From Cloacimonetes bacterium UBA6081 (lineage in GTDB: Bacteria; Cloacimonadota; Cloacimonadia; Cloacimonadales; Cloacimonadaceae): a stretch of DNA of 11,937 bases. Within the stretch, counting starts at the first letter, position 1. Every line of letters starts with the position of its first letter. A model generated the notes under the pieces. That model saw only the letters and a program-made list of their open reading frames with translations. It ran no database searches and was not told the DNA's origin. The position numbers and the translations under genes were made by a program. The stretch covers positions 1 through 11,937 of the forward strand of contig DIXL01000021.1 in the NCBI GenBank assembly GCA_002428685.1. Direction: 5' to 3'. Shown here one piece after another: positions 1-5,924 of the stretch.

Positions 1-2
1 GG

Positions 3-33
3 GCTGGATTCACTCCTCCAAGACTGCATGACA
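3..33 (-). repeat. Possible decayed arm of the dRS3-like repeat at the window edge
   Basis: The first nine bases, GCTGGATTC, match the start of the right arm of the repeat family at 169-197, and the stretch ends in the same GACA. The middle has diverged and carries about two extra bases. It could be a decayed arm whose partner lies outside the window, or a chance resemblance. Confidence 0.3.
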
Positions 34-57
34 ACTATCCAAAACATCAATTTCCCT

Positions 58-197
58 TGTCGTTCCCGCGGAGGCGGGAATCCAGCACTTTCAGAATCCC
101 GAAGGGATGCCACACATGATATTGAGGTAAATACTGTATATCTGCCGCTCTTCCAGAGCTTTTTTGGGGCTGGATTCCCGCCTCCGCGGGAACGACA
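58..197 (+). repeat. dRS3-like composite inverted-repeat element, copy 1 (140 bp)
   Basis: The left arm (58-86, starting TGTCGTTCCC and ending GAATCCAGC) is a perfect 29 bp reverse complement of the right arm (169-197). Each arm folds on itself as TTCCCGC-GGAG-GCGGGAA, the TTCCC-N8-GGGAA geometry known for neisserial dRS3 repeats. The 82-base core contains two further mini-hairpins, ATCCC-GAA-GGGAT and GCTCT-TCC-AGAGC, and the conserved string TTGAGGTAAATACT. The core is shared with the copies at 2127-2263 (inverted) and 3434-3570. No coding capacity is credible; short open frames across it are translations of the repeat. It lies downstream of the secreted-protein gene at 341-1726. It resembles a non-autonomous miniature element, but no target duplication is evident. 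Confidence 0.9.
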
Positions 198-311
198 GGG
201 AGGTTCTTTTTCTTTTTACACAGTCTCTTCAGAGGGAATGGCTTGATAATTGTAGTTATTTCTGGACAGCTATTCATCGTTCTTCTCTTTACAGCACCAG
301 GTGCCAGGCTA

Positions 312-342
312 ACTGAAACCTGACACCTGATACCTGAAACCT
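312..342. repeat. Heptanucleotide quasi-tandem repeat (CCTGAMA type)
   Basis: Units CCTGACA, CCTGATA and CCTGAAA follow each other at 319-339, preceded by a near-unit ACTGAAA (312-318) and followed by CCT. The array touches the stop codon of the minus-strand gene at 341. A small palindrome, GCACC-A-GGTGC (294-304), lies just beyond it. No T-tract typical of a terminator is seen for the minus-strand gene, so neither element can be called a terminator. Confidence 0.6.
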
Positions 343-1726
343 ATCTCAGCACCATCATCTTGTGCACTTTGACCCCTTCTGGAGTGTTTAGACGATAGAA
401 ATACACACCGGAGGCCACTTCACGATTGTTTTCATCATGACCATTCCATTGTGCCATTTGTCTGCCTTTTACACCCATTCCGCTAAAGAGCGTTTTCACC
501 TTCTGACCTTTCAGGTTGTAGATATCCAAGCTCACAGGAGCATCTTTTGCCAGTATCCAGGAGATATTGGTTTGGCCTTTGAAAGGGTTTGGATAATTCT
601 GTTTAAGCTCTGTAACCAGGGGAACCAGGGAAGAACCTTCATTGCGGTTGAATGAAATGTAACCATATTCACCCAAGTTGCTTGCTTGTAAACTACCGGC
701 TTCAAACAGCATGGTTTCGGGATTGTAAACATAGGCTGCCGGTGCTTTCTTCATTCCTTTGTCGCCGTAATAGAACATGATCTCAAGTTCCGCATCGTCC
801 TTTGCCTCGGCAGCATAGTAGTTCACTTCTATCAAAGCACTATCCACCACGGCAGCACCCTTACATATTCCAGCAACATATATCCCTACCTCTTCCGGTA
901 AATCACTGGGATCAAATTCTATGAAGACGGGGGTATAGTTCTTTCTTTGTTGGGCAGTAAACTTAGTGGTTTTCGGGGTGGGAACAAACGCTGTAGCTGC
1001 TGTGTTCCAACGCATGGTTTCCGGAGACCAAGGCAAAATCTTAACTACTGCCATATCTCCTTCTTTCAAGAATATCCTGCTGGGGTTGATAATCCAGGGA
1101 CTGTCTTTTTCCGCTAAAACTCTGCAGGTAGCTTTATTCTGGGTTTTTATGCTATATATATAGTCCAGAAACACCTGCGCCGATTCAGAATCCAAAGTTC
1201 TGGAAAAGGCTTGTTGCAGGCTTTGCGCCTGGGGCAAGAAATACCCCAACCAACTTTCCTGATACAGCATGGGGTTTTGCTTCCCTCTTAAGAATAGGAA
1301 AGTGTTGTCCGGGTCAGGAGTGTAACCAACCACGGTTATTGTATCAACTTCACCTTTCAGAAAGGTAAGCTTATAGCCATCTTGTGGCCAAACCCGTTTA
1401 TCAGTGTATAGCCAAAATACACCTGTGTAATACATTAGACCACTGTATCCAGAACTGAACCATTCTGCATCGTAAAGTCTGTTATTGGGAGCGTTAGAGA
1501 TTGATTCTTCAAACATATTGCCCAGGGAGTTGTTATACATATCGTGCATAAATAAGGTGCTGTCAACTATCGGAAAGCAGGTCCAGAATATGGTTTTATC
1601 CTCATTATCAGCAGCCTTGAAGACATAGGATTTGTTTATTGGCTGCGGAGTGGAGACGGCATAACAAACCAAAACTATACACAGTAACATTGTCAGGCAT
1701 AATCCTTGTCTTGTGTTTGGTTTCAT
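341..1726 (-). CDS. Secreted protein with type A C-terminal sorting domain (type IX secretion), body unknown
   Basis: A 461-residue protein. The start at 1726 is chosen because it begins a basic stretch plus hydrophobic signal peptide (about residues 1-24, MKPNTRQG then LCLTMLLCIVLVCYAVS) and is preceded by GGAGAAAG at good spacing. The longer frame to 1807 would bury that signal peptide behind 27 residues. Residues about 370-461 form a Por_Secre_tail / FlgD-like Ig domain: QNYPNPF, then DIYNLKGQKVKTL, then SGVYFYRL and a final KMMVLR. In Bacteroidetes-type bacteria this tail directs export across the outer membrane and attachment to the surface or release. The middle (about 25-369) is rich in aromatic residues and likely beta-structured, with no family I recognise and no catalytic motif I can defend. 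The gene stands alone, divergent from the PhzF-family gene. The body could be an adhesin, a binding protein or an enzyme. Confidence 0.85.
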   Translation of the reverse strand: MKPNTRQGLCLTMLLCIVLVCYAVSTPQPINKSYVFKAADNEDKTIFWTCFPIVDSTLFMHDMYNNSLGNMFEESISNAPNNRLYDAEWFSSGYSGLMYYTGVFWLYTDKRVWPQDGYKLTFLKGEVDTITVVGYTPDPDNTFLFLRGKQNPMLYQESWLGYFLPQAQSLQQAFSRTLDSESAQVFLDYIYSIKTQNKATCRVLAEKDSPWIINPSRIFLKEGDMAVVKILPWSPETMRWNTAATAFVPTPKTTKFTAQQRKNYTPVFIEFDPSDLPEEVGIYVAGICKGAAVVDSALIEVNYYAAEAKDDAELEIMFYYGDKGMKKAPAAYVYNPETMLFEAGSLQASNLGEYGYISFNRNEGSSLVPLVTELKQNYPNPFKGQTNISWILAKDAPVSLDIYNLKGQKVKTLFSGMGVKGRQMAQWNGHDENNREVASGVYFYRLNTPEGVKVHKMMVLR

Positions 1727-1777
1727 AATACTTTCTCCATTAAAAAAACCATAAAAGCTATTCCAATAACTGTAACC

Positions 1778-1807
1778 AATATTTTTATTATCCCCGTTTT
1801 CTGTCAA
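1778..1807 (-). promoter_or_regulatory. Candidate promoter for the secreted-protein gene
   Basis: On the minus strand a perfect TTGACA (1807-1802) is followed after 18 bases by AATATT (1783-1778), a 4 of 6 match to TATAAT. The surroundings are A/T rich and lie about 50 bases upstream of the start at 1726. This is pattern matching to the sigma-70 consensus only; FCB-group bacteria often use a different promoter pattern. Confidence 0.25.
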
Positions 1808-1838
1808 GTAACTTGTGCACGTAAGGATAAGATTAGGG

Positions 1839-1948
1839 GGTGTGATCCACTATCACCGTTCGTAGGATCAGCATCAAAGAGCATTACCTAAGCCATTGTT
1901 ATTCAATCATTGGTGTGATCCACTATCACCGTTCGTAGGATCGGCATC
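1839..1948. repeat. Pair of 37 bp direct repeats separated by 36 bp
   Basis: Copies lie at 1839-1875 and 1912-1948. Each starts GGTGTGATCCACTATCACCG and ends in GGATC(A/G)GCATC; there is one mismatch between them (base 1870 A, base 1943 G). Each copy contains small internal symmetry: GATCC pairs with GGATC, and GGTG-GAT with ATCACC. The 36 bases between them (1876-1911) are unrelated A/T-rich sequence. Repeat and spacer sizes are CRISPR-like, but there are only two copies and no cas gene or A/T leader can be shown. It may instead be a duplicated regulatory or mobile-element end. Confidence 0.75.
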
Positions 1949-2015
1949 TCACACGGACAACAGCAGCGGCCTGCTAACTCACCTAAACTATAGCAGACGT
2001 CAGCCTTAAATATTT

Positions 2016-2040
2016 GAGGTTTGCCAATAGTGTAAACCTC
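2016..2040. other. Short perfect inverted repeat (possible hairpin)
   Basis: GAGGTTT (2016-2022) and AAACCTC (2034-2040) form a 7 bp stem with an 11-base loop. A 6 bp pair CTGCTA/TAGCAG (1971-1976, 1991-1996) lies just before. No T-run follows on either side, so a terminator is not supported; the role is unknown. Confidence 0.35.
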
Positions 2041-2084
2041 GATTATCGTTTCTTCATACTAATGTCATGTCAAGCCTGCCGAAG

Positions 2085-2126
2085 TGTCGTTCCCGCTTAC
2101 CCCTTTGTCGTTCCCGCTTACCCCTT
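2085..2126 (+). repeat. 21 bp tandem duplication of a repeat-arm fragment
   Basis: Two identical 21-base units (2085-2105 and 2106-2126) start with TGTCGTTCCCG, the first bases of the arm of the dRS3-like element, followed by CTTACCCCTT. They abut the full left arm at 2127 so that the arm start occurs three times in phase. This looks like replication slippage or repeated end-capture at the left edge of copy 2. Confidence 0.8.
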
Positions 2127-2263
2127 TGTCGTTCCCGAGGAGGCGGGAATCCAGCATAGAAAAAGCTCTGGAAGAGCGGCAGATAGTATAGTATTTGCCT
2201 CAACATTTTTGCCAACCCTACGGGATTATCAAGGGCTGGATTCCCACCTCCGCGGGAACGACA
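2127..2263 (-). repeat. dRS3-like composite inverted-repeat element, copy 2 (137 bp, inverted)
   Basis: Arms at 2127-2155 and 2235-2263 match the arms of copies 1 and 3 with one substitution each (GAGG for GCGG on the left, CCCAC for CCCGC on the right). The 79-base core is in the opposite orientation to the other two copies: here GCTCTGGAAGAGC comes first and the CCCTACGGGAT end last. Its reverse complement is closely similar along its whole length to the core of copy 3. It lies between the divergent secreted-protein and PhzF-family genes. The orientation difference shows the core is a defined unit rather than a consequence of local duplication. Confidence 0.88.
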
Positions 2264-2282
2264 AAGCTGTTACGTATCAAGG

Positions 2283-2311
2283 ACTGGATTCCCGCCTTCG
2301 CAGGAATGACA
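2283..2311 (-). repeat. Decayed extra arm of the dRS3-like repeat
   Basis: These 29 bases match the right arm of the family with four substitutions (begins ACTGGATTCCCGCC, ends GGAATGACA). The arm stands 19 bases after the end of copy 2 without a core of its own. It may be a solitary repeat unit or the remnant of a second element. Confidence 0.75.
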
Positions 2312-2362
2312 GTGCAGTTACGATATATAGAACTTGACAAGACTCTAAGGAAGGAAGAATAA

Positions 2363-3190
2363 ATGAACAACCACGTCTTTTTTGTAAATGCCTTTTCCGC
2401 AGATTATTACAAAGGAAATACGGCTGCCGTTGTGCTGCTGGATGATTATCCTGCAGATGCACAGATGCTGGCTTTGGCAAAAGAATTCGGGTTTTCCGAA
2501 ACCTGTTTTGTTAAGTGGCTTAATAATGCGGAATATCATATCCGCTGGTTTACTCCGGAAGTGGAAGTGCCTCTGTGTGGACATGCCACTTTGGCTGCTG
2601 CCAAAAGCCTGTTCGCATTGCGGGAAGCAGATAGTGCCGAGATAAGGTTTAACAGTTTGTCCGGTGTGCTTATCGCACGCAGGAAGCAAGAATATGTCGA
2701 GCTGGATTTCCCCTTGGAAAAAGCCGAGCCGGTAAAGGCCGAACCGGAAGTTTTGCAAGCAATTGGAGCAGTGCAACCGATCCAGATTCTCTCGGCCAGA
2801 AACAGCCGTAATTTGATCTTGGTTTACGCTGATCCCAAAGTAATTCCAGCCTTAAAACCAGATTTTGCCCGCTTGCGTAAGATGACCGGCTTGACATACT
2901 TTGGCATAGCCGTAACTGCATGGAATGAAGATAGTTATGTCTGCCGTTACTTTGCTCCCTGGGAAGGGATCAACGAAGATCCCGTTACGGGTTCTGCCCA
3001 AACCTATCTTGCCCCATTTTGGGCTGATAAGATGCAGCAAACAGAACTTACTGGCTATCAGCTTTCAGAGCGGGGAGGCTTTTTTAAGGTGGAAGTTCTA
3101 AAGGGTCGGGTGCTGATAAGCGGCGAGGCTTTCATCTATCTCAGGGGCGAAATACCTGTTTCCTGGCAAGAAACCTCCCTGATATCTTAG
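2363..3190 (+). CDS. PhzF-family isomerase-like protein
   Basis: A 275-residue protein, the usual length of the family. PhzF proteins have a two-lobed diaminopimelate-epimerase fold; PhzF of Pseudomonas isomerises a phenazine precursor, but most members have no assigned substrate. Family marks are visible in order: the N-terminal VNAF with GNTAAVV (residues 18-24, usually GNPAAV), the glutamate in FSETCF (Glu46, equivalent to catalytic Glu45 of PhzF), PLCGHATLAAA (about 70-80), and EDPVTGSA (205-212), whose aspartate and glycine-rich turn line the active site. The start is supported by AGGAAGGA at 2348-2355. The gene is single, with no phenazine-pathway neighbour, so a phenazine role is not supported; it is probably a small-molecule epimerase or isomerase acting in the cytoplasm. 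Confidence 0.93.
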   Translation: MNNHVFFVNAFSADYYKGNTAAVVLLDDYPADAQMLALAKEFGFSETCFVKWLNNAEYHIRWFTPEVEVPLCGHATLAAAKSLFALREADSAEIRFNSLSGVLIARRKQEYVELDFPLEKAEPVKAEPEVLQAIGAVQPIQILSARNSRNLILVYADPKVIPALKPDFARLRKMTGLTYFGIAVTAWNEDSYVCRYFAPWEGINEDPVTGSAQTYLAPFWADKMQQTELTGYQLSERGGFFKVEVLKGRVLISGEAFIYLRGEIPVSWQETSLIS

Positions 3191-3236
3191 TCCCAATCCT
3201 TGCTTGCTCATTTTCGCCTATTCATTTTGAATGTCC

Positions 3237-3275
3237 CCTGAACCTCACCTGAACTTGGTTCGGGTTCTGTTCGGG
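3237..3275 (+). other. Two-tier hairpin downstream of the PhzF-family gene
   Basis: Outer arms CCTGAAC (3237-3243) and GTTCGGG (3269-3275) and inner arms ACCTGAAC (3247-3254) and GTTCGGGT (3258-3265) pair over 15 positions, with a symmetric 3x3 internal loop (CTC/TCT) and a TTG loop. Each tier needs one T:G pair that works only in plus-strand RNA. It begins 46 bases after the stop codon. There is no following T-run, so it is not a standard terminator; it could protect the 3' end of the message or simply be nested repeats. Confidence 0.5.
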
Positions 3276-3398
3276 ATACCTTGCGTTTAGGTGTGAGAAT
3301 CTGAACAAGGAATGTATAAACTGACACCCAAAGCTGCAAGTATAGTAATAAGATGCTGCTGTTAAGATAGGAGTGATTTTACCCTTTAGAAATAGACT

Positions 3399-3614
3399 AT
3401 TGTCTTGTCAGGTTTCGTGTGCCGTTACAACCCTGTCGTTCCCGCGGAGGCGGGAATCCAGCCCTTGATAATCCCATAGGGATGCCATAAAATGTTGAGG
3501 TAAATACTGCATTATCTGCCGCTCTTCCAGAGCTTTTCTGAGCTGGATTCCCGCCTCCGCGGGAACGACACCCTTGTCTCATTCATTCATGTCAGGGTAG
3601 CTTGACAAGACAAT
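3399..3614. repeat. 12 bp inverted repeat enclosing repeat copy 3
   Basis: ATTGTCTTGTCA (3399-3410) and its perfect complement TGACAAGACAAT (3603-3614) lie on either side of the element at 3434-3570, 23 and 32 bases outside its arms. The 11-mer CTTGACAAGAC at the right boundary also occurs at 2333-2343, to the right of copy 2, and AATGTCATGTCAAG (2061-2074) on the left of copy 2 is an imperfect counterpart. The inverted repeat may mark the edges of a larger unit. Confidence 0.6.
3434..3570 (+). repeat. dRS3-like composite inverted-repeat element, copy 3 (137 bp)
   Basis: The arms at 3434-3462 and 3542-3570 are perfect 29 bp reverse complements and identical to those of copy 1. The 79-base core has the same orientation as copy 1 and keeps both mini-hairpins, ATCCC-ATA-GGGAT and GCTCT-TCC-AGAGC. 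CCC stands directly outside both ends, which could be a 3 bp target duplication, but the other copies do not show one. It lies between the PhzF-family gene and rpmB. Confidence 0.9.
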
Positions 3615-3701
3615 TGTTGTAACATGGGCGAAATAAATGCTTGTCAAAATAGCGGCTATGGATTTCTTGGTTCTGAACTCAATGAAAATGGGAAGTGAAT
3701 C

Positions 3702-3899
3702 ATGTCAAGAATATGCGATATCTGTGGAAAATCCGCTCAGGTAGGCAATCATCGCAGTCATGCTTTGAATGCCACCAAGCGACGTTTCTATCCTAATCTG
3801 CACGAAGTTCGTGCCAATATTGAAGGTGCCATCAAACGTGTAAAAGTTTGCAGCTCCTGTCTGAAAGCGAATAAAATCCGCAAAGCCGTGTCTAAATAA
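3702..3899 (+). CDS. rpmB: Large-subunit ribosomal protein L28 (bL28)
   Basis: A complete 65-residue bL28, a structural protein of the 50S ribosomal subunit. Family features are clear: ICDICGK at the N-terminus, VGNHRSHALN, then the near-invariant TKRRFYPNL and a basic C-terminus. It is the zinc-binding form, with two pairs of cysteines (Cys5-Cys8 and Cys50-Cys53). The start has GGGAAG at 3690-3695 in the Shine-Dalgarno position. In many bacteria rpmB sits with rpmG; here it is alone between a repeat-filled spacer and a strong terminator, so it is probably a single-gene transcript. A TTGACA at 3602-3607 lies upstream, but no convincing -10 partner is seen. Confidence 0.97.
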   Translation: MSRICDICGKSAQVGNHRSHALNATKRRFYPNLHEVRANIEGAIKRVKVCSSCLKANKIRKAVSK

Positions 3900-3965
3900 G
3901 CTTTATCCGGTTCCGGTAACGGGCTTCTGCCTAAATATAGCTTTAATAAAACAGACCAAACTTTT

Positions 3966-3999
3966 CGGGAATCACGGTTTTGCCGGATTCCCGATTTTT
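3966..3999 (+). terminator. Intrinsic terminator after rpmB
   Basis: CGGGAATC (3966-3973) pairs perfectly with GATTCCCG (3986-3993). An inner CGG/CCG stem follows a single bulged A, with a short T-rich loop, and the stem is followed by ATTTTTC. It begins 67 bases after the rpmB stop codon and ends 32 bases before the moxR start. It should separate rpmB from the bat operon unless read-through is used. Confidence 0.9.
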
Positions 4000-4020
4000 C
4001 ATTATAAGATTACTCCACGC

Positions 4021-4026
4021 AGGAGG
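4021..4026 (+). promoter_or_regulatory. moxR: Ribosome binding site that sets the moxR start
   Basis: A perfect AGGAGG lies four bases before GTG at 4031. It is the reason for choosing this GTG over the in-frame TTG at 3980, which lies inside the terminator hairpin and has no binding site. Confidence 0.8.
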
Positions 4027-4030
4027 TTAC

Positions 4031-5017
4031 GTGTTAATAGAAGCAATACAAAGCAAAGTTGAACAGAGTTCTGCGGTTTTAAGTGAAGTCCGCAGCGAAA
4101 TTGCCAAGGTTATAGTAGGGCAGCATGAGATTATAGACCGGTTGTTGATTGGAATTCTGGCCGATGGGCATGTGCTGATTGAAGGCGTTCCAGGACTGGC
4201 CAAAACGCTGATCATTTCGTCGTTGGCGGCTGTTTTTGATGCGTCCTATTCCCGCATTCAGTTTACGCCCGATCTGTTGCCGGCCGATATAACCGGCACC
4301 ATGATTTACAATCCTAGAAGCGGAGATTTCAGCGTAAAGAAAGGCCCTGTTTTTGCCAATTTTGTGCTGGCGGATGAGATCAACCGTGCTCCCTCCAAGG
4401 TGCAGTCTGCACTGCTGGAAGCCATGCAGGAACATCAGGTTACGTTAGGCGATAGCAGTGTTAAGCTTCCCAGTCCGTTCTTTGTGATGGCCACGCAAAA
4501 TCCGATTGAACAGGAAGGCACTTATCCCTTGCCTGAAGCGCAAGTGGACCGGTTCTTTATGAAACTAAAGATAAAATATCCTTCTTTGGATGAAGAACGG
4601 CAGATTATGGACCGGATGGTGGCAGAGAAACCTGTCGCTTTGCGTAAAGTGCTGCATCCGCATAATATAGAGGCCATGCGCGAAGTGATGAATCTGGTGC
4701 ACATGGAAGACAAATTGAAAGATTACATTTTGCACCTGATTAACGCCACCAGACACCCCGAGCGTTATCCACGACTTGGCAATCTTAAAGGCTTGCTGGA
4801 GTTTGGAGCCTCACCCCGTGCCACAATCTTTCTGGCTCGTGCGGCAAAAGCTCAGGCTTACATTTCGGGACGTGCTTATGTGATTCCGGATGATATAAAA
4901 GCCGTTGGTAAAGACGTTCTGCGGCATAGAATTATCCTGTCCTACGAAGCTGAAGCCGAAGAAATGAGCAGCGAAGATATCATAAACCGCATTCTGGACG
5001 AAATAGAAGTCCCATAA
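4031..5017 (+). CDS. moxR: MoxR-family AAA+ ATPase of the bat operon
   Basis: A 328-residue cytoplasmic AAA+ ATPase, of normal length for MoxR proteins, read from the GTG at 4031. Motifs run in order: VGQ box (29-31), Walker A GVPGLAKT (52-59), Walker B VLADEINRA (112-120), sensor 1 ATQNP (154-158), and EAQVDRF (169-175) with the arginine typical of the family. A helical lid domain occupies the C-terminal third. MoxR ATPases act as chaperone-like remodellers, usually of von Willebrand A proteins encoded beside them, as here (DUF58, BatA, BatB). It is the first gene of an eight-gene run. The 13-base gap to the DUF58 gene is the only positive spacing in that run. All catalytic residues appear intact, so it should be active. 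The exact substrate is not deducible from sequence. Confidence 0.96.
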   Translation: MLIEAIQSKVEQSSAVLSEVRSEIAKVIVGQHEIIDRLLIGILADGHVLIEGVPGLAKTLIISSLAAVFDASYSRIQFTPDLLPADITGTMIYNPRSGDFSVKKGPVFANFVLADEINRAPSKVQSALLEAMQEHQVTLGDSSVKLPSPFFVMATQNPIEQEGTYPLPEAQVDRFFMKLKIKYPSLDEERQIMDRMVAEKPVALRKVLHPHNIEAMREVMNLVHMEDKLKDYILHLINATRHPERYPRLGNLKGLLEFGASPRATIFLARAAKAQAYISGRAYVIPDDIKAVGKDVLRHRIILSYEAEAEEMSSEDIINRILDEIEVP

Positions 5018-5030
5018 ACCGCAAAGGATT

Positions 5031-5924
5031 ATGTTTACCCAAAGTGCTTCAGACATCCTGAAAAAAATACGCAGGATAGAGATTCGCACCCGTAACACGG
5101 TTTCAGGGCTGTTCAGCGGAGAATATCACAGCCGGTTTAAAGGCCAGGGGCTTGAATTTAGCGAAGTTAGAGAATACCAGCCCGGAGATAATCACCGCGA
5201 TATAGACTGGAATGTGTCTGCCCGCATGGGTCAGCTTTACATTAAAAAGTTCAAGGAAACACGTGAATTGAGAGTGGTGTTTCTGGTGGATATCAGTGCT
5301 TCTCAACATCTGGGAACCAAAACCATGCTAAAAAGGGAACGCATTGCCGAATTGGTTGCAGGCTTGTCTTTCTCTGCGATTGCCAATCATGACCTGGCAG
5401 GATTGATTATGTTTTCGGACACTCCCGAAAAATATCTGCCGCCTCGAAAAGGACGCAATAATGCGCTGGCAATTTTGCGTGAAGTGTTATATTTGGAACC
5501 CAAAAGCAAACGCACTTCGCTTGCTGCTGCATTTGCCTATGCACATTTGGTTCTGAAGAAGCGCTGCATTCTGTTTGTGATTTCCGATTGGATAGATAGT
5601 GGCTATGAGCAAGCCCTGAAGATGCTGGCTTCCAAGCACGATGTGATTGCTTTGCAGGTGCTGGATGACAGCGAACTGGAGCTTCCAAATGCAGGTCTGC
5701 TGCACTTGCAGGATCCGGAACTGGGGACAGAATCCTGGATAAACAGCAGCGATCCCAAGCTGCGCAAAGCCTATAGTCTTTTGGTGCAAAAGCAGCAACA
5801 AGCCTTGCAGGAGTTTTTCCGTAAATGCAAATGCGACTATCTATTGATCCGCACCAATGATTCCTATGTGCAATCGCTGCGGAAATTCTTTGCGCTACGA
5901 GAAAAACGGACGGTTAGAAGATGA
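5031..5924 (+). CDS. DUF58 (vWA-like) protein of the bat operon
   Basis: A 297-residue soluble protein with the DUF58 signature: SGEYHSRFKGQGLEFSEVRE (29-48), then YQPGDNHRDIDWNVSAR (49-65), where the PGD and DIDWN segments are nearly invariant. A von Willebrand A-like fold follows. Its metal site can be read as DISAS (87-91), Thr162 and Asp186 in VISDW, so the DxSxS motif is present. No signal peptide or membrane helix is seen, so it is likely cytoplasmic. Members are almost always encoded next to a MoxR ATPase and are thought to be partners or adaptors of it. AAAGGA precedes the start at 5031. The last four bases overlap the next gene (ATGA), implying coupled translation. The biochemical activity of the family is unknown. 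Confidence 0.94.
   Translation: MFTQSASDILKKIRRIEIRTRNTVSGLFSGEYHSRFKGQGLEFSEVREYQPGDNHRDIDWNVSARMGQLYIKKFKETRELRVVFLVDISASQHLGTKTMLKRERIAELVAGLSFSAIANHDLAGLIMFSDTPEKYLPPRKGRNNALAILREVLYLEPKSKRTSLAAAFAYAHLVLKKRCILFVISDWIDSGYEQALKMLASKHDVIALQVLDDSELELPNAGLLHLQDPELGTESWINSSDPKLRKAYSLLVQKQQQALQEFFRKCKCDYLLIRTNDSYVQSLRKFFALREKRTVRR

Noticed and set aside
28..246. Small open reading frame across repeat copy 1, and similar ones at 2014-2337 and 3397-3582
   Set aside because: They are translations of the dRS3-like element; they encode the same arginine/glycine-rich repeat peptide and have no ribosome binding site or conservation beyond the DNA repeat.
2363..3190. Phenazine biosynthesis role for the PhzF-family protein
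   Set aside because: No other phenazine gene is nearby, and most PhzF-family proteins lie outside that pathway.
3602..3669. Sigma-70 promoter for rpmB from TTGACA at 3602-3607 or TTGTCA at 3641-3646
   Set aside because: No TATAAT-like hexamer lies 16-18 bases downstream of either, and the TTGACA is part of the inverted repeat around the mobile-looking element.
3980..4030. Longer N-terminus for MoxR from TTG at 3980
   Set aside because: This start lies inside the rpmB terminator hairpin and has no ribosome binding site, while GTG at 4031 has AGGAGG and gives the usual MoxR length.
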